From positions 1 to 64,000 of the forward strand of contig WRIL01000002.1 of NCBI GenBank assembly GCA_009782775.1: a stretch of 64,000 bases of DNA, in the 5' to 3' direction. Positions 50,936 to 59,938 of this stretch are shown one piece after another. The DNA is from Desulfovibrionaceae bacterium (GTDB lineage: Bacteria; Desulfobacterota; Desulfovibrionia; Desulfovibrionales; Desulfovibrionaceae). Below the pieces are notes generated by a model. The model was not told the DNA's origin and did no database searches. It worked only from the letters and a program-made list of their open reading frames with translations. The translations under genes and the position numbers were made by a program. Within the stretch, counting starts at the first letter, position 1; the number at the start of each line of letters is the position of its first letter.

Positions 50936-51853
50936 AATGCTTCTTTGGTAATTCGCGCACCTTTCCAGCAGTTCTTCGTCACTGACAGTCCAAGAGCGCG
51001 CTTCCGCTTCCCTTTGGCGTTTGATTTCCTTCAGTCTCTTCAAGGTTTCCAGCAGGGCCAGCGGGGTAAGGAGCGCGAAGATCAGGCTTGAGAGCAGGAA
51101 TTTTTTGCTGGAGACATTCTTCCACATGAAGATGATGCGGTTTCTGCGGCCCAGGAACTTGGTGCGCCGGCTTTTTTTACTGTTGATGGTGGAGCTGTAT
51201 TTATGTAATGGTTTCAGGTCGTTGGCATAGGCTATTTCCCAGCCGCGTTTTAAGCCCCGGTATACTAGGTCGGTTTCCTCAAGGGCGTATGGTTCATATA
51301 ATTCATCAAAACCGCCGAGCACGGTGAATTTATCTTTTCCGCAAAAGAAATAGGCCCCTTGGACCCCGAAGGACGCATAGCTTTCAGCTGGTTTCAGGTT
51401 GGCATTAAGAATGTTCTTGGTGAACCTTAAAAAACCGCGCTTGAAGGAAATGAGCTTGAGGCCGTCCTGCTGCGCGCCGGTATGGAAATTATACCCGGCC
51501 GAGGCCACGGCGAACATGTCTGTGTGAAGGTATGGCAAAGCCTTTACAAAGAAGTCTTCTTCCAGGAAAACATCGTTATCAATAAATAAAAATATATTGC
51601 CTATGGCCTGACTGACTCCGGCATTGCGAACGGAAGAGGCCCCCTGTCGGGGATTTTTTACGGTCTTGATTTGCGGGTAGCTGTTGTGCAGGAAATCCAA
51701 GGTGGCGTCCGTGGAGTTGTCATCCGCCACGATGATTTCAACGGCGCAGGGGCTTTTTTCGACCGCCCGGCAGACCGAAGGCAGGCAGTCTCTTAAATGG
51801 ACAAGGCCGTTGAGGGTGGGGATGATCACGCTGATGCGTATCGGGGTTTCCAT
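50909..51853 (-). CDS. Glycosyltransferase family 2
   Basis: ISVIIPTLNGLVHLRDCLPSVCRAV; IIVADDNSTDATLDFL; FLFIDNDVFLEEDF. Confidence 0.92.
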   Translation of the reverse strand: METPIRISVIIPTLNGLVHLRDCLPSVCRAVEKSPCAVEIIVADDNSTDATLDFLHNSYPQIKTVKNPRQGASSVRNAGVSQAIGNIFLFIDNDVFLEEDFFVKALPYLHTDMFAVASAGYNFHTGAQQDGLKLISFKRGFLRFTKNILNANLKPAESYASFGVQGAYFFCGKDKFTVLGGFDELYEPYALEETDLVYRGLKRGWEIAYANDLKPLHKYSSTINSKKSRRTKFLGRRNRIIFMWKNVSSKKFLLSSLIFALLTPLALLETLKRLKEIKRQREAEARSWTVSDEELLERCANYQRSIAREGGAAA

Positions 51854-51875
51854 GCGGGCATCCTCGGGGGGTATC

Positions 51876-52706
51876 TCAGGTTCCGCTCAGGCGGCGGGCT
51901 GTTTCTGTGATTTTCCATCTCAGGCGTTTGCGCAGTCTCAGCAAGCAATGGGCGATCCGGCGTTGCGGAAGCGCCGGGATGTACTGCGCCCAAAAGTACG
52001 CGGCCGCTCTTTTGTGAAAGGCATGGCATCCAAAGGGCAGCCTGTGGCCGGTGATGGCGTGCAATTCTTCCAGTCTGCCCTGAAACGCGAAAAAAGCCGC
52101 TTCCACGGGAGTCGGGTTTTTAATTTGCGGCAAGAGAGAAAATATAGTCGCGAATTGAAGATCCTCGGCCCCTGGCGTCAACATGTACTTACTTGGAGGC
52201 AGGGGCGATGATCCGTCATTGGATATGCGACAGTCACGATCAAAGTATCCTGATAAAATCTGCATAAATGTCGGTACATTGCGCAACGAAAAACCACCAT
52301 TGCCCACGAGGTTGGTTAATTTTCCATTCTTATAAAATGGCGCTCCAATATAGGCGTACTCTTTATCACACCATGTATCAAGTTCGTCTCTGAAAACCCA
52401 CGCATCTAGCTGGTAAATTAGGATGTAATCGTATTCTTGGAAGTGTATGTAGAATTCGTAAGATTTAATAAAAGTGTTATATGACGATATACTTGTAAAA
52501 TATTTATCCGAAAAGGGCATTATTTTTATATTGACATTGTGCTCGTTTGTAATCGTATTATATTTTGATATATCGGCATTTTCTGGGCATACAATTATTA
52601 TTGTATGGTTACATAAAACAGTAAGACATTGTTTGAACGAGGCAAGCTCGATATCCGTCGGAGCAGGGGTATAGACGATAATACATACGGCATGGCGGGC
52701 GGACAT
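51876..52706 (-). CDS. DUF5672-like putative glycosyltransferase
   Basis: YDYILIYQLDAWVFRDELDTWCDKEYAYIGAPFYKNGKLTNLVGNGGFSLRNVPTFMQIL. ATG 52706 preferred; the ORF-track ATG 52754 lies in a palindrome. Confidence 0.8.
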   Translation of the reverse strand: MSARHAVCIIVYTPAPTDIELASFKQCLTVLCNHTIIIVCPENADISKYNTITNEHNVNIKIMPFSDKYFTSISSYNTFIKSYEFYIHFQEYDYILIYQLDAWVFRDELDTWCDKEYAYIGAPFYKNGKLTNLVGNGGFSLRNVPTFMQILSGYFDRDCRISNDGSSPLPPSKYMLTPGAEDLQFATIFSLLPQIKNPTPVEAAFFAFQGRLEELHAITGHRLPFGCHAFHKRAAAYFWAQYIPALPQRRIAHCLLRLRKRLRWKITETARRLSGT

Positions 52707-52723
52707 TTGAATTTCCCGGTTAT

Positions 52724-52771
52724 CCTGCCCAGCGCCGGCCTTGCCCATGGGCAAGACCGGCGCTGGACAGG
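52724..52771. terminator. 48-bp near-perfect palindrome between hflC and the glycan cassette
   Basis: CCTGcCCAGCGCCGGcCTTGCCCATGGGCAAGaCCGGCGCTGGaCAGG; 2 mismatched base pairs. Confidence 0.6.
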
Positions 52772-52775
52772 TTAA

Positions 52776-53627
52776 TCATTTGAAGTATTTCAGGAAGGAT
52801 TCGCCCGGCTGCATGATGATTCGGCCGTTTTCTTTCAGTCCTTTTTTGTAGGCCTCCAGGCTGCGGTAGAATTCATAGAAGTCCGGCGACTGGTTCAGAG
52901 CCTCGGCGAAGATGCGGATGGCCTCGGCGTCGCCTTCGCCGTGGAGGACCTCAGCCCGGTTGCGGGCCCCGGCCAGCATGATGATGACTTCACGATCCGC
53001 GCCGGAGCGGATCTTTCGGGCCTCTTCCTCGCCTTCGGAGCGGTATTGCTTGGCCTGGCGCTCACGTTCGGCCTGCATCCGGCCGAAGATGGCCCGCTGG
53101 TTTTCCTGGGGCAGATCCGTGCGCTTGATGCGCACATCGATCACCTCCACCCCGTATTCCTTCTTGCTCAACTCATTGGCCTTGTCCACGACCTGGGTCA
53201 TGATCTCCTGGCGCTTGGAGGAAACCACTTCTTCCAGGGTATAGCGGCCCACAACTACCCGCAGTTCCGAATACACGATATCCACCAGCCGGGCCTGGGC
53301 TTGGCGCACAGCGCGCAGGGTCTGGTAAAAGCGCAGGGGATCGACGATGCGCCAGCGGGCGTAGTTGTCCAGGACAATGGTTTTTTTGTCGCTGGTCAGG
53401 GCCTCGGCCGGGTTGGCGTCATAGGTGAGGATGCGCGCGTCCAGGTAAATGACGTTCTGTACAAAGGGTATTTTGAAGTGCAGTCCAGGAGGGACATCGC
53501 CGCGAATGGGCGAACCCAGTTGTAGGACAATGGCCCGTTCGGTCTGGTGCACGGTATAGATGCTCTGGCTGGCGGCCACTCCCAGCGCCGCCACCAGCAC
53601 CAGTATGCTTAAAAGACGTTTTTCCAT
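52776..53627 (-). CDS. hflC: FtsH protease modulator HflC
   Basis: SPHF/band 7; QSIYTVHQTERAIVLQLGSPI; MQAERERQAKQYRSEGEEEARKIRS; downstream of hflK. Confidence 0.94.
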   Translation of the reverse strand: MEKRLLSILVLVAALGVAASQSIYTVHQTERAIVLQLGSPIRGDVPPGLHFKIPFVQNVIYLDARILTYDANPAEALTSDKKTIVLDNYARWRIVDPLRFYQTLRAVRQAQARLVDIVYSELRVVVGRYTLEEVVSSKRQEIMTQVVDKANELSKKEYGVEVIDVRIKRTDLPQENQRAIFGRMQAERERQAKQYRSEGEEEARKIRSGADREVIIMLAGARNRAEVLHGEGDAEAIRIFAEALNQSPDFYEFYRSLEAYKKGLKENGRIIMQPGESFLKYFK

Positions 53628-54766
53628 CAGCGGCCTCCCTGGGGTTGTTCGGCGCGGTTCAGGGGCAGGAAGGGCAGCACGGCCCGCCCGGCCTCCCCGC
53701 CAATGATGACCTTCTCCATCCCCGGAGAGGAAAGGATTGCTTCCATGGTTTCAAGGTACATGCGTTTTTGGGTGACCTCCTTGGCCTTGTTGTACTCGGC
53801 CAGCACGGAAAGGAAGCGTTGGGCGTCGCCGTTGGCTTTTTCCGCCACGGCTTTTTTGTAAGCTTCGGCTCGGTTGAGGATTTCCGCGGCCTCACCCCGG
53901 GTGCGCGGCAGGATTTCATTGCTGTAGGCCTCGGCCTCGTTGATCGAACGGATACGATCCTCCCGTGCGCTGGCCACGTCCTTGAAGGACGCACTCACTT
54001 CCTGCGGCGGGGTCACATCCTGCAACTGCACCGCCTGTACCTGGATGCCAGAGCTGTAACGGTCCAGGATGTTTTGCAGCAAATCGCGGGTCTCCAGCTG
54101 GATCTGGTTTTTGCCGTCCGTCAGGGCTGAGTCGATCAGACTGCCGCCGATGACCTCGCGCATGGCCGCCTGGGCCGCGTTCTTCACGGTTTCTGAATAA
54201 ATATCCGCGCTGTTCAGGTTGGAAATCTGCAGATCCGCTTTAAACAAAAAATCCACCGGGTCCTTGATCTGGTACTGCACGATGAACTGCACGTTGACGA
54301 TGTTCTCGTCGCCGGTGAGCATGGCCGCTTCTTCCAGCACCCCCCGGACCACGGCCTGCCCGGTATTGGCCCGCACGTTGCGGAAGCCGATCTCCACCCG
54401 CTGCATATGCAGCACCTTGGGGGTCATGGCCTGTTCAATGGGGTAGGGCAGATGATAATGCGGCCCCGGATCCACCCTGCGGTTATATTTGCCGAAACGG
54501 GTGATTACCCCCACCTCTTCCGGGTTTACTATAAAAATTCCCGAGGCCAGCCAGCCCAGCAGCAACAACACCAGGAGAATTTTAAAAACCGGCAGACGGC
54601 TCCGGCGCAATTGCTTGAAGGCCTCATTCATCTGGCGAATTCCAGAATCACCACGTCCACCGCCATTTTCCGGGCCGAAAGGTCCTTCAGGCTCTTCCTC
54701 CGGTTTGCGGGAATTACCGCCCTGGCGGCGGCGCTTATCCTGCAATTTTTCCCAATCCCAATTCAT
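53627..54766 (-). CDS. hflK: FtsH protease modulator HflK
   Basis: MNWDWEKLQDKRRRQGG; GIFIVNPEEVGVITRFGKYNRRVDPGPHYHLPYPIE; ATG 54766 preferred. Confidence 0.94.
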   Translation of the reverse strand: MNWDWEKLQDKRRRQGGNSRKPEEEPEGPFGPENGGGRGDSGIRQMNEAFKQLRRSRLPVFKILLVLLLLGWLASGIFIVNPEEVGVITRFGKYNRRVDPGPHYHLPYPIEQAMTPKVLHMQRVEIGFRNVRANTGQAVVRGVLEEAAMLTGDENIVNVQFIVQYQIKDPVDFLFKADLQISNLNSADIYSETVKNAAQAAMREVIGGSLIDSALTDGKNQIQLETRDLLQNILDRYSSGIQVQAVQLQDVTPPQEVSASFKDVASAREDRIRSINEAEAYSNEILPRTRGEAAEILNRAEAYKKAVAEKANGDAQRFLSVLAEYNKAKEVTQKRMYLETMEAILSSPGMEKVIIGGEAGRAVLPFLPLNRAEQPQGGR

Positions 54767-54930
54767 CGTAACCTCCGGTAAAAACGCGTTATGTCGGAAG
54801 GCAGGATACACCTTTTTTGAGCGCTTTAACAGGAAATCTTGACGTCGTCATAAAAACGTGGAAATCATTTTCTAGATTTTTTCAGGTCTATCCGGAGCGG
54901 TATCCGGCAAACATTCGCAGGAGGCGGATT

Positions 54931-55518
54931 TTGTTCTTCCGTAAGTTACCGGGGCATCATCACCCCTCAGGGCATCATCACCTCTTGGGGCATCATCACC
55001 CCTTAGGACACCCTCATCCCTTGGGGCATCACCACCCCTCAGAGCATCATCATTCCAAGCCCAGCATCACTTTTTTGCGCCTCATACTTGTGCTCGGGCT
55101 GGTGTCACTCGTGGTTTGGGCCTTTTGGATCAACAGCGAGCGCTATGTTCACCGGTTCAACGCCGGGGCGCGCTTGGTGGATGAGTACGGCGTTTTCAGC
55201 AAGGACGAGAGCGAGGCTGTAGTCAGGATCATCGCCGGGCTGGAAAAAAGCTACAATATCAAGCTCCAGGTGCGGACCGCCAGCAAAATTTTCACTACCG
55301 CGGATGCCATGGCCGCGGAAATTGTTTTCGGCATCTGCCCGGAAAAGCAACAGGTGGCTATCTTCGTTCCTCCTTTCCTGCGTGGGGCTGTGGGGCCGGA
55401 TATAGCGGCCCAGATGCGCGAACAGGTGATTGCCACGCGTTTTGAGCCAGGCTGGCCGCAAACCGCCGTACGTTCCTTGTTGTTTCTGGAATCCCATTTG
55501 AAAAGCCTGCGTTCATGA
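54931..55518 (+). CDS. Membrane-anchored TPM-domain-like protein with His-rich N-terminal repeat
   Basis: GHHHPSGHHHLLGHHHPLGHPHPLGHHHPSEHHH then TM (FLRLILVLGLVSLVVWAFWI) and a TPM-like region. TTG 54931 with AGGAGG upstream; ORF track extends to 54817. Confidence 0.75.
   Translation: MFFRKLPGHHHPSGHHHLLGHHHPLGHPHPLGHHHPSEHHHSKPSITFLRLILVLGLVSLVVWAFWINSERYVHRFNAGARLVDEYGVFSKDESEAVVRIIAGLEKSYNIKLQVRTASKIFTTADAMAAEIVFGICPEKQQVAIFVPPFLRGAVGPDIAAQMREQVIATRFEPGWPQTAVRSLLFLESHLKSLRS
54952..55059 (+). repeat. Six in-frame 18-bp tandem repeats encoding GHHHPx units
   Basis: GGGCATCATCACCCCTCA / GGGCATCATCACCTCTTG / GGGCATCATCACCCCTTA / GGACACCCTCATCCCTTG / GGGCATCACCACCCCTCA / GAGCATCATCATTCCAAG. 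Confidence 0.95.
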
Positions 55519-55985
55519 TGCCGTTGGTGGAGATATTTACCGACGGCGCCTGCCTGGGCAACCCCGGCCCAGGCGGCTGGGCCGCGCTCCTGTGTTGTGA
55601 GGAACAGCGCCTGGAGATCTCCGGCGGTTTTGTACTGACCACCAACAACCGCATGGAGCTTATGGCCGCGCTGCGCGGGCTGGAAAGCCTGGCCAGGCCC
55701 TGTATCGTCACCCTGTATAGCGATTCCCGTTACCTTTGCGACTCTGTGAACCAGGGATGGCTGGAGACCTGGAGAGGCAACAACTGGAGGAAGGCCGATA
55801 AAAAGCCCGTCCTGAACCGGGATCTTTGGGAACGTTTATGTCCACTGCTGGAAAGATACCGGCCGACCTTCTCCTGGGTGCGCGGGCATAGCGGGCACCC
55901 GGAAAATGAGCTGGCGGACGCCTTGGCCAGGGCCGGCGCTTCCGCCGCGGATCTGCCAGCGGACCCTGGCTTTGTTCTGGAGTAA
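55515..55985 (+). CDS. rnhA: Ribonuclease HI
   Basis: VEIFTDGACLGNPGPGGWAALL; NNRMELMAALRGLE; WVRGHSGHPENELADALA. Confidence 0.96.
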   Translation: MMPLVEIFTDGACLGNPGPGGWAALLCCEEQRLEISGGFVLTTNNRMELMAALRGLESLARPCIVTLYSDSRYLCDSVNQGWLETWRGNNWRKADKKPVLNRDLWERLCPLLERYRPTFSWVRGHSGHPENELADALARAGASAADLPADPGFVLE

Positions 55986-55995
55986 TCGCTCCACC

Positions 55996-57351
55996 GTGCC
56001 TTACAAGACCTTGAGCGTGCTGTGCATCGCCTCCTTCATGGGGCCGTTTATGGGTTCGGCCTTTAATCTGGCCCTGCCGGAGATCGCCAGTACCTTTTCT
56101 TTCAATGCTGTGACCCTGGCCTGGTTTCCCTCCTCCTTCCTGTTGTCCACCGCCATCCTGCAAATTCCCTTTGCCCGGCTGGGGGATATGTTCGGCCGCA
56201 AACGCATTTATCTGGCCGGGCTTTCGGGACTCAGCCTCAGTATCCTGGCCTGCCCCTTTTCCCCCGGCGGCGGCGCGCTCATCGCCCTGCGCTTTCTTTC
56301 CGGCGTGTTCAGCGCCATGATGTTCTCCAGTTCCATTGCCATAGTGGTCTCAGTAGTTCCGCCGCCCATGCGTGGCAAAGCCCTGGCTCTGAACACCGCC
56401 TCGGTCTATATGGCCCTGGCCGCCGGGCCGGCCGCCGGAGGTTTTCTAACCTATTACCTTGGCTGGCAAAGCATCTTTTTTATTTCCGCAGCCCTCACCG
56501 CCTGCGCCAGGGTCCTAGCCGGTATGTTCATCAAGGGCGAATGGGCCGAGGCCAGGGGCGAACCTTTTGATGCCAAGGGCTGCCTTATTTTTGCCTGCGC
56601 CCTTTCCGGGTTAATTTATGGTTTTTCCAATCTGCCCCAAGTCCGGGGCTTTACCTTTGTCTGCGTTGGGCTCTTGGCCCTGGCCGCCTTTGCGGCTTTT
56701 GAAAAAAGGACCCTTTACCCTTTGCTGGATGTAAAACTCTTCTTTGCCAACCGGGTCTTCAGCCTGTCCTGCCTGTCCGCTTTGATCAGCTACGCGGCCA
56801 ATTCCGCCACCTCTTTCATGCTCAGCTTGTACCTGCAGTATGTCAAGGGGTTGGATGCCGATGTCGCCGGATTGGCGCTGATTACCCAGGCTCTGGTCCA
56901 GGTTTGCTCTTCCCTGGCCGCGGGCAGGTTATCCGTCAGTTACGCCCCGGCCCGCCTAGCCACCTGCGGCATGCTCCTTTGCGCCTTGGGGCTCTTTGCC
57001 TTGAGCCTGGCATGCGAAGGCGCCTCCTTGGTCTATCTGATCGCTTGTCAAATTATTATAGGCCTGGGTTTCGGGCTCTTCGCTTCGCCCAATACCAACG
57101 TGATCATGAGTTCCGTGGAAAAAAGGCATTACGGCCAGGCTTCGGCCAGCGCCGGCACCATGCGCATGGTCGGGCAGGCCTTGAGCATGGGGTTGGCGGC
57201 CATGGCTCTTTCCATCTTCGTTGGTGATCGCCCTCTCTCCTCCGCCCTTTACCCCCAGTTGGTCTCCAGTTTTCGCATGACCTTTGGGCTCTTTACCGTC
57301 CTCTGTCTGCTGGGGGCTTACGCCTCCCGCAGCCGGGATAAAAACGACTGA
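55996..57351 (+). CDS. MFS transporter (DHA2-like)
   Basis: Polytopic; ARLGDMFGRKRIYLAGL; GTG start at about 55996 preferred over the 55906 ORF start, which overlaps rnhA. Confidence 0.9.
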   Translation: MPYKTLSVLCIASFMGPFMGSAFNLALPEIASTFSFNAVTLAWFPSSFLLSTAILQIPFARLGDMFGRKRIYLAGLSGLSLSILACPFSPGGGALIALRFLSGVFSAMMFSSSIAIVVSVVPPPMRGKALALNTASVYMALAAGPAAGGFLTYYLGWQSIFFISAALTACARVLAGMFIKGEWAEARGEPFDAKGCLIFACALSGLIYGFSNLPQVRGFTFVCVGLLALAAFAAFEKRTLYPLLDVKLFFANRVFSLSCLSALISYAANSATSFMLSLYLQYVKGLDADVAGLALITQALVQVCSSLAAGRLSVSYAPARLATCGMLLCALGLFALSLACEGASLVYLIACQIIIGLGFGLFASPNTNVIMSSVEKRHYGQASASAGTMRMVGQALSMGLAAMALSIFVGDRPLSSALYPQLVSSFRMTFGLFTVLCLLGAYASRSRDKND

Positions 57352-57380
57352 AGGAACCAGGGTGAAGGTCTCCCTAGTGT

Positions 57381-59093
57381 TTACATCCACTTCCAGTCGT
57401 GGATGCCCAGTTCCACGGAGGCGATGCCGTTGTAGCGGTTGAGGCGCGGAGAGTAGGCCAGGCGCAGTTTGCGTCCTCGGTCTTCCTGGCTGAAGGTCTG
57501 CCTCCAGATCTTGCCCTTCAGGGTAAGGCCGCTTTGTTCATCAAGAATATCCAGGATGGAGAGGGAAGAGCGGGAGGATACGGCGCGGAGGATCACCGGG
57601 GGGGAGGCGAAGACCGGTTCATGGTTGCCGATGCCGAAAGGCTGTAACAATTCCAGTTCTTTCAGGGTGGTCAAGTTGGTGCTTTCGGCCAGGCCGGGTT
57701 CGCCGTCAATGGCGATTTTTTTGGCGGCCGTGGTTCCGCCGAGCCGGTCCTTGACCGTGTGGTCAAAGGCCTCCTGGAATTCTTTGAGGCGGTCGGGGTT
57801 CAGGCTGATGCCGGCGGCCATTTTGTGGCCTCCGAAATCGGCGAAAAGGGAGGAGCTTTCGGCTAGGGCGGCGTAAAGATCAAAGTCGCCGACGCTACGC
57901 CCGGAGCCTTTGAGCTTGGGTCCATTATCGCAGAGGATGATGGTGGGGCGGTGGAATTCCTCGGAAATGCGCGAAGCCACGATGCCGATTATGCCCATGT
58001 GCCAGTCCGGCTGGTAAAGCACTAGGCCCAAGCGCCCGCTGGCCGTCTGTTTCAGGGCCTGTTCCCTGGCCGCGTTCTGGATTTGTTCTTCGGCTCCGCG
58101 GCGTTCCCTGTTCAGCCCGTCTAGTTCCTTGGCCAGCTCCGCGGCTTCTTCCCGGTTTTGGGTGAGCAGGAGGCGCAGGGCGGTTTCGTTTTTGCCCAAG
58201 CGCCCGGCGGCATTGATGCGCGGACAGAGATTGAAGACCACCTGCCCTGCTCCCAGCGGGGCGTTGGGGGCATAGTTGCACACGTTCTTCAGGGCGGCCA
58301 GCCCCGGACGTTTGGCCTCGGCTAGGGCAAGCAGGCCGTTTTTGACCAGGATGCGGTTCTGGCCTGAAAGATCCGAGACATCCGCGAGGGTACCCAGGGC
58401 CACAAAATCCAGCAGGGAGCGGATATCCAGGCGGGGGAGACCCTGTTCCGCCAGCAGCCGTCCCACTCCGGCCATGAGCATGAAGGCCGTGCCCACTCCG
58501 GAAAGATGGGGGCAGGGGGAGGCGGCGATTGTGGGGGAACAGATGGCCTCGGCCTCCGGCAGGGGGAAGGGGGGCAGGTGGTGGTCTGAGATGATCACCC
58601 GGAGCCCCAGGCTGTGGGCGGCCTTGACTTCTTCATGGTTGCTGATGCCGCAATCCACGGTCAGGATCAGGCGGGCACCCTGGCCGGCCAGGATCTGCAG
58701 GTCCGGGATATTCAGCCCGTATCCGGCTTGCAGGCGGTTGGGGATATGGGTCAGAACCTCAACGTTGTGTTGGCGGAAAAAATCCGCCACCAGGGCGGTA
58801 GCGGTGATGCCGTCCACGTCGTAATCACCCCAGACGGCGATTTTTTCCCCGTCCAGAACAGCCTGGGCCAGGATGGAGGCGGCCGCGAAAAGCCCCGGCC
58901 AATTTTCCAGGGGGGAGAGATAACGCAGGCCGGGGTTCAGAAAAAGGGCCATGTCTTCCTGGCTGCGCAGACCTCTTTGCCAGAGCAGTGTCGCCAGAAA
59001 GACCGAGATTCCCAGGCTACCGGCCCACCCGGACAGGGCCGGCGGCGGTGGATCTGTCGGGGGATGGCGCGGTACCCAGGTATGCGGAATCAT
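57381..59093 (-). CDS. recJ: Single-stranded-DNA-specific exonuclease RecJ
   Basis: IAVWGDYDVDGITATALVADFF; LILTVDCGISNHEEV; VIISDHHLPP; FGGHKMAAGISL. Confidence 0.96.
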   Translation of the reverse strand: MIPHTWVPRHPPTDPPPPALSGWAGSLGISVFLATLLWQRGLRSQEDMALFLNPGLRYLSPLENWPGLFAAASILAQAVLDGEKIAVWGDYDVDGITATALVADFFRQHNVEVLTHIPNRLQAGYGLNIPDLQILAGQGARLILTVDCGISNHEEVKAAHSLGLRVIISDHHLPPFPLPEAEAICSPTIAASPCPHLSGVGTAFMLMAGVGRLLAEQGLPRLDIRSLLDFVALGTLADVSDLSGQNRILVKNGLLALAEAKRPGLAALKNVCNYAPNAPLGAGQVVFNLCPRINAAGRLGKNETALRLLLTQNREEAAELAKELDGLNRERRGAEEQIQNAAREQALKQTASGRLGLVLYQPDWHMGIIGIVASRISEEFHRPTIILCDNGPKLKGSGRSVGDFDLYAALAESSSLFADFGGHKMAAGISLNPDRLKEFQEAFDHTVKDRLGGTTAAKKIAIDGEPGLAESTNLTTLKELELLQPFGIGNHEPVFASPPVILRAVSSRSSLSILDILDEQSGLTLKGKIWRQTFSQEDRGRKLRLAYSPRLNRYNGIASVELGIHDWKWM

Positions 59094-59096
59094 CTT

Positions 59097-59930
59097 TTAC
59101 CCTTCTTCTCCAGTATCCTCAGTCTGTTCCAAGACACGCAGGTAAAGATCTCCCTCCAGTTTTCCAAGTTTTTTGCCCAGGCCGCGCAGGCGTATGGGAA
59201 TGCCGGGCTTGAATTCCGGGGGTAGATTGAATTCCACCACCCGGCCCTTGTCGGCAAAACCGTGCCGCACCTGCAAGCGCACCCGCGTTCCCGGATAAAG
59301 AGCCTCCGCAGGCAGAAACATTTCCTGTTCTTCGTCAATTTGCCGGCGTAGCCAGTCCCGCACCCCCCCCGCCCAGGCGTTTATTTTTCTGCCTGCGGCC
59401 AGGAGCAGGGGCCGGCCCGCCGGCCGAACGCCGACCTTGCGTTTTTTTTTCGGTTTACGCGGTGGGCTGGGGGCGGGTTTGTCGGGCTTGCCTTCATTGT
59501 AGCGCAAGTGGCTGTAAATATCCTCAAAAACATGCCGGGCAAAGGGATCATTCAAAAGATCCCGCAGCAGGTCTTCGCGTGTTCCCCGGCGTTCTCCGCC
59601 TGCCCGCGCTTCGCGTCCCGTTTCTCCTGAAGCGGCCTGCTGCCGGTAGGTTTTATGCGCTTCGGCCCTGGATTTTTCATCAGTGTCTTCCCCCGTGGCT
59701 TCCGTGGCTTCGCGCGGACCTCCGGCGCTGAAAGAAGTATTGGCATACTCCCGCATCAGGAGCACGTAGGCTTCGTTCAGGCGCTGGAACTGCTTGGCCG
59801 CATCCGGGAGATCCGGGTGCAGATCCGGGTGCAGCTCAAAGGCCATCCGCCGGTAAGCCTGCTTGATGGCATTCGGTCCGGCGGATGGGTCCAGCCGCAG
59901 AATCTCGAAACATTCCTTACGTGGGAGCAT
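59097..59930 (-). CDS. J-domain-containing protein
   Basis: ECFEILRLDPSAGPNAIKQAYRRMAFELHPDLHPDLPDAAKQFQRLNEAYVLL. Confidence 0.9.
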   Translation of the reverse strand: MLPRKECFEILRLDPSAGPNAIKQAYRRMAFELHPDLHPDLPDAAKQFQRLNEAYVLLMREYANTSFSAGGPREATEATGEDTDEKSRAEAHKTYRQQAASGETGREARAGGERRGTREDLLRDLLNDPFARHVFEDIYSHLRYNEGKPDKPAPSPPRKPKKKRKVGVRPAGRPLLLAAGRKINAWAGGVRDWLRRQIDEEQEMFLPAEALYPGTRVRLQVRHGFADKGRVVEFNLPPEFKPGIPIRLRGLGKKLGKLEGDLYLRVLEQTEDTGEEG

Positions 59931-59938
59931 GACCGGCT

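Noticed and set aside
54952-55059. Possible CRISPR array from regular 18-bp repeats
   Set aside because: No spacers; units are contiguous, in frame and encode GHHHPx.
59442-59450. T9/A9 tract in the J-domain gene as a phase-variation site
   Set aside because: Encodes a short Lys run in a low-complexity linker; shorter and less compelling than the C11 in waaA.
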